Source of the DNA: Pagrus major
Taxonomy: Eukaryota > Chordata > Actinopteri > Spariformes > Sparidae
NCBI RefSeq assembly: GCF_040436345.1
Contig: NC_133218.1
Coordinates: 6,710,539 to 6,774,538 of the forward strand
Length of the DNA: 64,000 nt
Reading direction: 5' to 3'
The translations under genes and the position numbers were made by a program. This document shows, piece after piece, positions 22,428-35,000 of this stretch. Below the pieces are notes generated by a model that worked only from the letters and a program-made list of their open reading frames with translations, was not told the origin of the DNA and made no database searches. The first letter of the stretch is position 1; each line of letters opens with the position of its first letter.

Positions 22428-24855
22428 TTTATTGTTGAGGATGTTTTATATTCAGCAGTGCATTTTACCAGTTTATTGTGATTTTACATATTCCTTATGT
22501 CGAGTATACACCTGGGTTTTGAGTTAAGGTACAAAAAAACATCTCAGCGACAACTTGTGCAGATTTATGTGGTACACAAGTCAAAGTGTGTGTTCTGTGT
22601 GCACTTTGAATTTGAGATGGCATTTAATATACATACAGTATTATGAATCACAGAATATTCTCAATAACAAGCCCGAGCACAGAAGCAGTTTTCCACTTTA
22701 GCTGACCGTCACAGGAATGTAAAAACAAAAAGGAATATTCGCAGATGGCAGAAGTACACAGATATAAAAACCCCAAAGTACTGAACTCAGCCGTACAGCT
22801 CTTGTCAGGAGGAATGTGAGGCTGTTAAGATGAAAGAGCATTTTTTGGTCGACAGAAACATGATGCTCACAAGCAAAGACTTCATGCCAGTATATTGTTC
22901 CTATTACACATAAACAGTATTTACAAGTTTCAAGTAACTCCTGAATAAGTCCTTTTACACGTTTCTCGAGCAGGTTAGTGTACCTATGGAAGTTCAGTTT
23001 GAGGCACACACAGCATGTTGTCATCTGTTACATAATGTATGACATGCTACCGCTGAAAGCCTAGTGAAAGTGTTGGTGTGAGGGAGTGAAGGAAAGTAAC
23101 ACTTACAATCTGTAAATGACTTTCTATCTGGGGCAGGTCGTTCATAGAAACATTTCACAAGTAATTGCAACCGGAGAAGTTTCACACAAACTGTTTGCCA
23201 ACTCCTCCTCACATCTCAGTGAACGACTTTTTGCTATAAACGGCCCACAATAATGAAGCAAAATTTAACGTCATGATGTAAAAAATGTCTAGATCACTGT
23301 TGTTCTTGACCAGATCTGTACTATGAGGAAGCTAAAACCTGAATCAATAGCCACAAAGTTCAATATTGATGCTGTAAGCTCTGCATTTGTTAGTCTTTGG
23401 CATGGTTAAGAATCAGAGAAATCACTTATAAGAGCAGATCACAGCCTCTTCAGTCTACACTGGGGTTTATATCCTGTTCCTTTTACAGCAATAATCCCAC
23501 TTTTACTTGAAACTGGATATAAGTAATCAGAATAACCAAAATCTGAATTTGAACTGTATGAAAACAAGATATTTGAACAGTAAAGTAATATAAAACATTA
23601 TGCACTTTTTCTTACAGCAATAAATTCATATAAGGGTGTGAGCCAGCATCTGGTCTTGAGCTGACTACGGCATGAGATCAGCACACATTTAACCGTTAGA
23701 CACACCAGGCAGACAGTCAGCCGGGCTTTTACAAGGCAACTCCAATAAACAACACCTGCAAACCAACATGCAGATGGAATGTACAACAGTGATCAGGAGC
23801 CTCATGACAAAATACTTTGTATGTCTGAAAATCTTCTCTCAGTTAAGGTTACATTTAGGAACTTATCTTATCTCTTATCCTATCTTATTTTAGGACAGGA
23901 TTTTAGCTATTACAGAACCATCCTAAGTGAAGAATTAGTTTGGATGGCACAGACCAAGTCCTAAATTTAAAATACAATACCGTAACTGTTGGAGAAGCTA
24001 GCTCTGTTGTAAGCCTGTCTGGAAAGCTAACTGTGATGTTAGCCTGTTAGAGAGGCTAAGATTGATATAAGCCTGTCGGGGAAGCTAACACTGATGTCTG
24101 CCCGTTGTAGAAGCTAACACTGATGTTAGCCTGTTAGCTTCCAATTTCCAGGGTAAGTGGGACAAGCCGTTAGGGTTTTTTCTGTAATGAGGCCCCTGAT
24201 CAGCAACATTAGAAACAAGGGTTAGCGGGTTATTAAACGGTGACTTATGTTACCTTTTGTTATCTTACAGTCAGACAAGTTTTACTGGCTAGTAGTTGTG
24301 GCTGTATGCTATCCCCATTTTTCAAATGACATATTCTGCTGGGTCAATACAGGAACTCCTCTGGAGGCTTCAGCCTCAACAGCAAACTATCATGGTCGAG
24401 GGTACAGGTGTTTATCAATGTTAGTTACTGTTTTGCACAAAGCTGTTATTGTTGTTTCTGTTACTTGGTAATGTTCGTGTTTACGTCACAGGATTATAGC
24501 ATAGTACAAAAGGAAAAAAAGCAAGTAAAAAGTCTGGACAGATCAAATAAAGGCTCAAAAAAAGAAAAAAGGAGCAGCTGAAATGAAATGACTAAAAACT
24601 AATCAGATTTACACCTTCAATAAACAACAACATAATAATAATAAACATAAGTATGGACATGTATATGGGAGAGGGCTATTCCAGTTATTTCCCTTCTTCT
24701 CAGATGTATGTTCTGGTTGAGCGCGCCTTGCCCCATAGTTTGGCACAAGACTAAAGTTTCCACACAGTGAGATGAGACCAGGGCATTGGCTGAAATTATT
24801 CCACACGTTGAGATGAAACAACAGGATTGGCTGGGAGACGTGTCGGGCTCCGTCC
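22428..24855 (-). other. Probable tmod 3' UTR
   Basis: This follows the tmod stop codon with no further exon visible. Minus-strand AATAAA hexamers occur at 22472-22477 and 22428-22433 (TTTATT on the plus strand) and are candidate poly(A) signals, implying a UTR of about 2.4 kb. The span contains a 29-bp minisatellite. The end is inferred only from hexamers, and an earlier cleavage site is possible. Confidence 0.4.
23988..24132. repeat. 29-bp minisatellite, five units
   Basis: Five consecutive units of exactly 29 bp start at 23988, 24017, 24046, 24075 and 24104, followed by a partial sixth. The shared core is GT-GGAGAAGCTAAC-CTGATGT-AGCCT-like. Units differ by several substitutions but no indels. 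It lies in the presumed tmod 3' UTR. Confidence 0.9.
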
Positions 24856-27800
24856 CTACAGGTCGCCTTCCACTCGCCTCTTGCGGACTGGAGAAGAAAC
24901 AAAGGATTAAAGAGAGCCAAAAGCACAAATTCTGAGTAAAGACTTTAAGAATGAACTGCAAACATGCTACACAGCCTTCAACCTGCACAGGCTTGTTAGT
25001 TCAACATGAAAACACTACGTGAGTCATCATGAGCTGTGCGGTCAAAGTTTAGACCCATTTCAACAGCATGTGTCAGCGTGAACAGAAAACAAGAAGTGAG
25101 ATGTCGTCACTCTCACACTGTGTCAATCCCCATACTGTTAATGCAGTGAATCCTTCATTCAAACACTGACATACTCATAGTCACACCCATGCATCACACC
25201 TGTGCTACCGCGACTCTGACAGGACGAGGAGCTAAAAGAGAGGAGAGGTCGTCACTGTGGACTGACGTCTTACGGAAAATGTCATGATTCACTCTCCCAA
25301 AGAGGCAGATATCAGGTGGAAGGAAATGTGATGGGCAAATAATCATCCAGTGTGTGTGTGTGTGTGTGTGTGTCATACCCAGGTCGTTGTTCTTGGTGAT
25401 AGCTGCAGCAGCTCTGGAGCGAGGTCCTTGCTGGGTGAAGTGGTAGCCAAACTTCACTATGCTGTTGTTCTCTTCCAACATTTTGGCTATCTCCATCTCT
25501 ATGGTGGTGCCCAGCTGCTGCCTCTGAAACGCACACAAACACACAGAGGTCAACATCTGAACATCAGAGTCATGGCTTCACTTTGATTTGTAGGAAGAAC
25601 TCTATAAGACTCAGGCTTGGACCACAGATGTCAGGTTTCACTTCTTTACCACTACTGGAAACGCTCAACTGGTCTTTTATGTTTTCATTCAGGCAGTGGT
25701 TTGTGATGGTTGGCAGTTTCTTCAGCTGCACGTTGCACAAACATTTTCTGCTACTTTAGGCAGCGTGAAACCACTTTATTTAAAAGTGCAAAGACTTCCC
25801 CAGACATTACTTCCCTGTAATCATCTACAGTGACCCTGAATCATGACAGGAATTACAAAAAAAACAAAACAAAACAAGTGAAAACAGCAAAAAAAAAAAA
25901 ACACTTACTATTATTTCATCATAATCTTTATTTTCACAGGACTGTTTCTGAACTATGAAACCTCTGATCCAGGGCTCCAGAACCATCCCAATTACCTGGC
26001 CCAAAGTCAAAATATTTTTTTCTTTACTTTATCATCATCATTATCATCTACAGTTGTATTTAAAAGTACTATCATTCAAAGTACTTTAACCTCCAAACTG
26101 TACTCAGCTAAAGTACTTCAGTACATTTATTTATGTTAACACTTTAAAATTCCGTTAATTGTTTTATTGTTTTTTAACGACGGCTTATCTGATTATTTCA
26201 GATCGTGGCGTGTGTCACAAATCATCTGGTACCTGGTTGTCGATCTTGATCTCTGTGAGCGTGTCGTTGTCTCTCAAGGCGTCGACCAAAGCCTGAACCC
26301 CCGCCCCGGTGATGAAGTTGGACTCCAAGTTCAAACTTCGCACTGTCTTGTTGGCCCGCAGCATGTCACTGAACGCCTGGGAGGAGGAATGAGGAAAGAA
26401 AGCAAAGATTTAAAAACGCAAAGATGTAAGTGATGAACAAAGCTATTAAAAAGCACACGAGGCACTCCGTCTCACCACAGCCACTGGGTCATTACTCCGT
26501 GTTGCTGCCATGCTGAACTTCTTGACGTGCGTGTTGCTCTCCATGGCTTTGGCGATGTCCTTCAGCGTGGGAATTGGAATGTTCTGAAATACCAACAGAC
26601 ACACTGCCATTGGTCCGGAGATACACACCAGCAATATACACACACTCTATACACACTTGTGTTTCTGTGTACCTTGATGTTGTTGAGGTTGACCTCTGTT
26701 AAGGAGCTGTCGTTGCTCTTTATCCTCTGCAGAGTGTCTTCTACGTTGGTGGGATTTGGAGGCTCATCAAACACTGGGTTCATCTTCTCCCCTTTGATCA
26801 CATCTAGAAAACACACACAGGCAGACATCAAGCCGTTGATCCTTTTGGGACATTTGAATGAACAGATTTATTTCTGTGATTGTACTTACTGTTGTAACCC
26901 TCTTTACTTCCAGTCCCATCGTATGTCTGAGTACTGGTGACCAGCGTGTGAACACCCAGGATCGCTGCAAGATAAAGCAAACAACAAACTGAGTAGCTGA
27001 ATCATTGTGTGCGTGTGTTCTCCAAGGTTTAAAAAAAAAAATGCACCATTAAGTGAAAGAATAACTAAATCTAGAGGTCAAGGAGACAAGAGGTGTCATT
27101 TGTCCTCATCATCACACACAGTAAAGGATGGAGCCTTGTGAAAGACACCAGGAATCAGTGGTGTGTTTGTGTTTTACACTGACTACATTTACATCCACTG
27201 TTGTTTTCTACTATTATTCAGAGTATGACAGTCGTCCTCCTGGATTCACATTCTTCACTTATATTTGATATAATCAACTTGTATCAGGTATCCTGTCAAT
27301 GAAATCTGTATACTCTGTGATTTTGTTGTTCTCCTCTGGAGACGCAACATTTACTGAATGTCTGTCAGTCCTGGGAGAGGGATCCCTCCTCTATGGCTCT
27401 TCCTGAGGTTTCTTCCATTGTTTTTCCCCTGCTACAAGGTTTTTTTTTTTCTGTGGAGAGTTTTTCCTTACGCAACTCTAAGGCCAGACAAGGGTCTAAG
27501 GATGTAAGGTCTAAGGACAGAGGATGTGGTTTACTGTACAAAATTCTGCAAAATTGCAGAAGAGGCTCTAGCTGTTCCACTTTTCCGTATTTTGACGTGA
27601 TAAACATGTAAGGACATGTTAATCTAAATATATATGGCTGCATGTACACAGGAATATTAGTGGAGCATTTATTTTCATTAGCCAAGTGAGCAGCTTAGTA
27701 AGAATATTGTCTTTTTTAGGAATAAGGGCAAGACACTGAATATTTTGTGCATGTCAACGCAGTCATCGTGCGTACAGCAGACACAGAAACTCTCATACAG

Positions 27801-30800
27801 AGTTGTGTTTTTAAGTCTTTCTTCATTCTTACCTGCTAGATCACACAGTTCTGTATCTGTGGCGCTGGACAGGGCTTCCTCTAACTCTGGATCGAGGGTT
27901 GTGACTTCGTCCTGGCGTGTTTCTATTGGTTTCTGCTTTGGAACAAATACTTTACCTGTGGAGACAGAAGGAAAAGACAATGAGGAAAGGAGAGAAGGGG
28001 ATGATTCAGCCCTCATAAAACGGGAAGGCAATACTTCATCAGCACAGACAGAAGAAACAGGTACATGCAAGCCGAGTGAAGGTTTTATGAGATGTTACAC
28101 AACCCCCACCTTCTATAAAAAATGTCCAACTGTTGGTTAATGTGACTCGTTATTCTCACATTAAGACCATTGCTATTCTGTGCTTGTGCCACAGGCATAA
28201 GACTGCATGACTGCCAAGTGCTGTGTGACTGAGTGTGTGCCTACAAGCAAATGGAGCCATCCCAAGACAAAGCAGCTGTATCATTAATATTCACACGTAG
28301 GTTTGGAAATAACACCAACACTTATCAGGGCTCCAGTCACAACACATTTCAATTTCTTTTTTTTGACGTCAGACGACTCACTTCACAGCAGGACCTTGAA
28401 ATAGTCATCACTCTCCTTTACTCTGCAGCTTTAATCTCTTGTTTTCAGTGACTTCTACAGTGTGCGACTTGGCTTGTTTACTTAAACCCATTAAATGATT
28501 GTAATGCACAGGGAATCAGAACATATTAAGTTGTAGAAACGCATTTTCACTTTTATTGTATTTACACTCGTTGGTCAGTGTTGCATAGGGCTACAACTTA
28601 TTATTTCAATTATCGATGAATCTGCTGATTAGTTTCACGCTTAATCGTTTAGTCTAGAGCTTGACCAAAACTAAATTTTTGAGGCCAATGCTGATCCTGA
28701 TATTAGGAAGTAAAAACGATGCGAACAACGAACATCAGTAACGATGTATCGGGTGATACGCACACATTTTTAGCAGAGATCCCTCAAATGTGGTTATCAA
28801 ACACACTGTAAAATATCCTGCCTGTTACATTTTTTTTGTCAGTTTACCAATAAAATCTATCAGTGCACTGAAACAGTAAACTTTGCTCCGAGTTTAACAG
28901 TTACAAATGATCCCAAGCATCTTTTTCTACATTATAATCTCTACAAAAAAGTTTTCATATCGGACAACATATACGCACAGATGACCAATAATTGGAACTG
29001 ATATACATTTACAGGAAACAGAAAATCTTAATAGAGAATAACCAGTAATGGAACATCACCAACTACAATTTACTCAAGTACTGTAATTATGTACAATTTT
29101 GAGGTGCTTTGCATCAATATTTACATTTTCTGCTACTTAATACTTTCACTCCTCAAAATGTATTTGATTACTTTCGCTACTAGTTTCTTTACATTCAGAT
29201 TATCCAGTGCTGATTGGCTATTACTCGTGACATCAGATAGTGTTGGTGACCACTAACAGGGAGAGGATGCTGCATCAGAGCCAAAGTACTGCATTTTAAA
29301 TGTATTTTATCGGCAACCAGACACAAAAACACCAAAATGCTGAATATCGGCCCTGATAATCACTCTACCCCTAATCTGTGACAGACCAAGATTGGCCAAT
29401 AATATTGGCTGGCCGATATACCGATCAAACTCTAGTTTAGAAATGACTAGAATTTATTGATTATTGAAATTAATTTTCTTTCGATGAACTAATTGTCTTA
29501 GCTCTAGTGTCCATCCATTGTGTATGAATGTTGTTAAAAACACAAAATATTTTAAAATAATTAACTTAAAATGATGTTAATGTTTCTAACAATGTGGTGA
29601 CATCTGAACAACAGACACATGCTGTTTAAATACGTCTGGGCCTCCTGCTATTTTACACAACATTCCCCAGCCGTCAGTGGCTCAGACTAGCTGATCTCAG
29701 TCCAGACGTGACTGTCTGACAACTATGGTATTTCCATGGTAACCCATCTGAAGGAAGAAACGGAAAGAGCGAAGGAAGTCACGGAACAATGACTGGAGTC
29801 TAATCTAAACTGCACTGCTGGGGCAACAAACACTGGCACTGGACGAGTCGACGATCCAGTGGGTGCCATTCACTGCCTCTCTGATGCTGCCTGTCTGCTG
29901 CAACAAAAACACCCTGAGAGCTGGCCCTGCCTCCTTCCCTCCTTCTAACTCAGCGGAGCCAGTCAAATTGTTCAAACTGGTCCCTAGTGGGGGGCTCTGG
30001 CACTTCCTGAAAGCCAGTAAACAGTAAATACAGTCATCAGGCAGCATCCTGTGCCTGCCAGTCCCTCTGGAGCGACATTTAGCCCCTCAGAAGGAAAGAG
30101 AAGTCAGAGCCAAAGTCCTGTCTGTATGATCCGACAGGGGCATAAATCATGGACTAAATGAGGAAAACACATTAGGGTACAACAATGTAGAAACGCTGAC
30201 GGAAAATGGGCACGTCAGTAGCACAGTGCCTGCCTGTAACACGAGTATCAGATGCAGAAAACGCTGAGTGTGAAGGGTTTTAACTTGACACTCATGATTT
30301 CCAGGAGAAGCCTGAACATAGCAAGCAACGCCTTGAGCATATTTAATTCAATGTGACAAATCATTCATCATCTGCATTCGTCTGATGCGGCTTTAGATAA
30401 CATATTACATGGTGTAATGGGGCAATGCATGCTGATAGTACTGTGAAGGACTTGGGAGTGGGATCATGGGAGTTGCGGTCTTCAGTGCTAAACGACCACT
30501 GGCGATGAAAATCTATCTAAGTGACTGAGGCAGAAATGTTCATGTACAAGGTATGTTTAAAGTTTTATGTTATGTTTAGTCACGTTCATTGACTTCCTTC
30601 CTCACTCTCTCTCTGATGTTTTTTGTCTGGCGTTTACACGGAAGTTATAGACGACCAAATGAAACGCACTGCTGCCCTGAGTAGTATTTTGGATTTCTCT
30701 GGGTTTGAACTTTGAACAAAGTTGGAAACATTTGAGATAATTTAAGTACACAACTCAACAAAATATACAACTAGAACGCCACTCAGTAGAGAACACACCT

Positions 30801-31997
30801 CTGCCAAAAATCTAACTTTGGTGTGCAATGTGAATGTGTTATCAGGATTTACTCCCAGGCTCATTAACTCTGCAGGAGTCACAGGTATTTATCGCCTCTT
30901 GCTTGGCTCGGCTGTGATGTGAACACGCTACGATAATCTCCTTTTTTCAGGTGTGATGCTGTGATGTGTGTTGAAATTAAGACTGCTGGCTTTTTTGTAT
31001 CTTTCTATCCGTTTCTGTCGAGTAGCGCTTAAACATTGTTCAGTTGGCGCCAAGTTTGAAAGAGAGACTGATTAAGACCTTTTCAAAACAAGTTTACCAT
31101 CCTTTGGATGTAGTCTGATGAAGTGTATGATTTGCTGCTGTTTTTCTGGTGCGTACGTGACAACGAACGAGATACACAAGGGGAAAAAACAGAAAGGCAA
31201 ACTCATCAACTGGCAATGTCAAAAAAGTTAACTCGATTATTAGCAGGTTTACCCATGTTTAAAAAACCTGCACATACACGATAATTTCGGTGTAAAAGTG
31301 GTATTTAGATATCAGCCACCTAAATAGATTTAGGATAGGTTTTTCATCAAGATTCATGCAACAACAACAACAGACACGGGTGAAAACATAACCTCCTTGT
31401 CTTTAGGCATTTCAATGCGAAAAGGTTACATGCTATGTTTTATGGTATGTTTAAATTGTTAAAGCACTTCATATACTGAATACTGGAGTTGGGTGGTACA
31501 GACCTGCTGCTTGTTTGTATGTTTTCATGCAACAACAGCCTCACCCTCCACTGTAACCTTAAGAAACATGTTCAGACATCAACTGAAACACGGCCTTGAA
31601 CGCTCCAACGAGAGTAATAAATTATTCTCTGCTCTGTGCCCATTTCAAACCTCAACTGAACCCCACTGAACATGCCAGCAATACTGTGCACCTCTAACAA
31701 TACAAACATCACCACCGTCTTCTTTCTAGACCTCCTTAATGTTGACAACCCCTGAAGGAAAAGATACAAAAGATGGATTATAGAAAAGTAATAAGACGGA
31801 CTGGCCCAATATGAGAGTATCTAAAGTGGTTAAAAGGCTGCAGTGGTTGCCAGGGCAGCAGGTTGTTTTCCTCTGAGAGGAGAGACACACACTCATGACC
31901 ACATTATCTGTCAGCAGGGGGTGAATATAACAAGGGGAGAACCAGCTACATTCCACAGAACCACCATAGTGAGTAGAGTTTTCCATGTTGTCACAGG

Positions 31998-32063
<66 letters not shown>

Positions 32064-35000
32064 GGAGTATAATTTCTAACAGGCCAGGGCTGGGTCAGAG
32101 GGAAGATGTCAGTTCCATATTTCCTCTGTAGTGAGGGAGCAGCTTTCAGTTCTCTGGAGATCACAACAATAGGAATTCCCCTGGACGCAGTAATGTTTCT
32201 ACTCCACTCACTTTTATTTTTTTTTCTCTACTGCTGTCACATAAAGCATCTCCCTTTTCTCTCTTCTCGAAAGGGATTAAGATTACCACAACTAAAGTAT
32301 GCTTTAAACCCTGTTTCAACAAAACTGGTTTCTCTCGAGAAGATCGGGTCATTTCAGTTTTGACAGCAACATTAATCCGATCCGGATCATCAGTGGGAGT
32401 TTATCAAATGTAGAATATAAAATAAATACGAAGGCTAGTTATCTGTGAGTGCTGGAGTCTTGTTAATTTTTTATTTCACATTCCTGCCACCAACATCAGC
32501 TGTGTTGTGACAAGAATCCCCTGACAATTTTATTCCCCTTTGGTTTGACAACTCTGTGATATCACAGACTGTTGTAATGGTGATCCATCCCACACTACAC
32601 TCCTTCAATGCCAATACTACAGGCACAGTTGCTGAAAGCTTGATTATATAACTGTGAGTATCACACACAACCACATTTATTTTTATAGCATGAGGCCTTC
32701 TTTGTGTAGACAAAAGGTCTACAGCTGGACTCAGATGGACACATCTTCAACACGTGGACCATCAGGATATTTGTTGATTGACATTTCATTCAATGAGCAA
32801 AGCCGAACAAGAAAACATCTATGCCAATTTGAGAATTCACTTCCATTCAAATAAGGCACATGTGCACAAATGTAGGCACAGATTTGCATAGTTTTGTCTA
32901 AGAAAACTTCAACCTTGACCTCAGTCGTCAGTCAGCCATTGTGCATTTACTGTGTGTATTGTTATAAGCAACATTTACATTATATAACTACGTTTTATTT
33001 TACTTCTTCTACTTCCATCTTCATATTGTGAATATTTTGGAAGATATTTCAATTGCATTATGATTCACAGTTAGTGGGAATGATCATTTTTACATCACAA
33101 TTCACTGAAAAAACTATTAAAATCCTGATGCTGTGACATTAGTTTGGGTCTATACCGAACAAACATGTTTTTTTATATCTGATTTGTAGGATATTGCACT
33201 TGTCCATATAGTAATTTCGATAACATTTTGATTAATTGTTCAGCTCTATTAGTTTCAAAACGTATTAAAACATAGGAGAAAAAACAAAATCACAGCATTA
33301 GACTCTGTGTAATATGCAGTTATGTGGCAGCTAATGACATTACGGTTTCCGGTTGTCACAGCAACACAACACGCTCACTGGAAGTTTTTCAAGAGCTCAG
33401 GAGTCAGAAAAATAGTATCTGTCAGAACGAGACGTGGAAAGATTTGACACAATTTTTTTTACTCGGTATTTCGACAAAAGAGGCCTGGAGCACACCGACT
33501 GACTTGCAGCCTTTTGTTATGCAACAGTACTTGTTTCACTCGTTTCAAATCCTGATACAGCCATCATCAATATGGTCTGACAGGACCCACACTGAGCCGA
33601 CCAACAAAACTAAAATCCGACTCAAAAACTACGTGGCTAATGGCTAAATGTAAAGGTTTTGGCTGCTTGTGGAAGACGGACATCCATCACTGTCTGATAG
33701 CACATTCACTGTGGTATTGCATGTTTCCAGCATCATATATGTATGACTGATCTGGCTCACTAACCGACAAGAAACATACATCTACCAAACGTCAATACAC
33801 AAATTACAAACAAATAGATTCAAGACAGTTAATCCTGACTTTGCCTGCTGCTTTGACTCCCTGCCTCCTCTCCCCTGGTACAAACACACCTCCCCCTCAC
33901 TGCTGTATGTTGCATAAGAGCAGACATGCATTAATAATACGTGCAAAGACAGCAGAGTGGTAATTACTGCTGTGTGTGTGAACTGCTGAGACACACACAA
34001 ACACACAGACACACCTCGGTTCTTCATCCCCTGAGAAATGCATTACTAACATGTGATAGCAACACTTTAAACATTCTTATTGGAGTTTCTCTTCCAGCAT
34101 TTTAATGGCACTATTTTACCTTACTGGGTTTTCTCAGTTAGAAAGCACGTTGTGTCATCGCCTGTGTTGATCTGTGTTGATCTGTGTTTCACCTCGAAGA
34201 ACTGAGGTTAACTTAAGGTCATAAACCCACGGTTATTAGGCAATGGAGAACTGTTATCCTTCCAATTTTTCCACTGTGATTTGAAGTCATGAGAAGTTTT
34301 AAATATAGTTAATATTCACGTTGGAATGACTCTCTGTTTGGTGCTCTATCATGGACAGTTGTAGAGAAACACACTCACCTTTTTTCTCTCCAGTGAAGGG
34401 CACTACATCCTCTCTGTCCTTGTACTCCATGGCTTCCTTCTCCAGGTATTTGAGGAGGCCATCCCTGTTGAATGATCCTGTTGCTTGCTTAGTTGTCTGG
34501 TCCTTCTGACGTAAACCCGCTGGGAGAAGAGCATTCTGAGGAGACGTGATGAGGAGACTTGTTAGACCTGTCAATATTTGTGTACTTGTACTTGTGAACT
34601 ACAGTCTGAAAAAGCTGCCTGTATACTCCAAATGTTGGCATTTTCTCAAACCTTTCAGTGCTGTAAGTAAATGCCAGAATATTGCTTGTACAGGAAGTAC
34701 ACATACTATGAGCTAGTTTAAGTGGAAACATGTAAATCAAAACCTCATGGCTTAAAAGACCTGACAAAAAAAGTAACCAACTTTGCACCAGTTGTTACAG
34801 GTGGGACGTAGTGAATGAGGACGCGTGAAAAGATATCTATATGGAAATATTAATACGTCTGATCCCAAACATTTCTGTTCAAGGATTGATTCCAATATTA
34901 AAAGATTGACATCTTAACTCAGTAATGTGGGGTAAATGTGTGTTTTATCACCGGGATGTAGTCTAAATAATACCTAGTTGATAGGAACTACTTCTCCTTC

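Noticed and set aside
31044..31053. TTGGCGCCAA palindrome, E2F/NFI-like
   Set aside because: A single 10-bp site deep in an intron at a repeat edge; not enough evidence.
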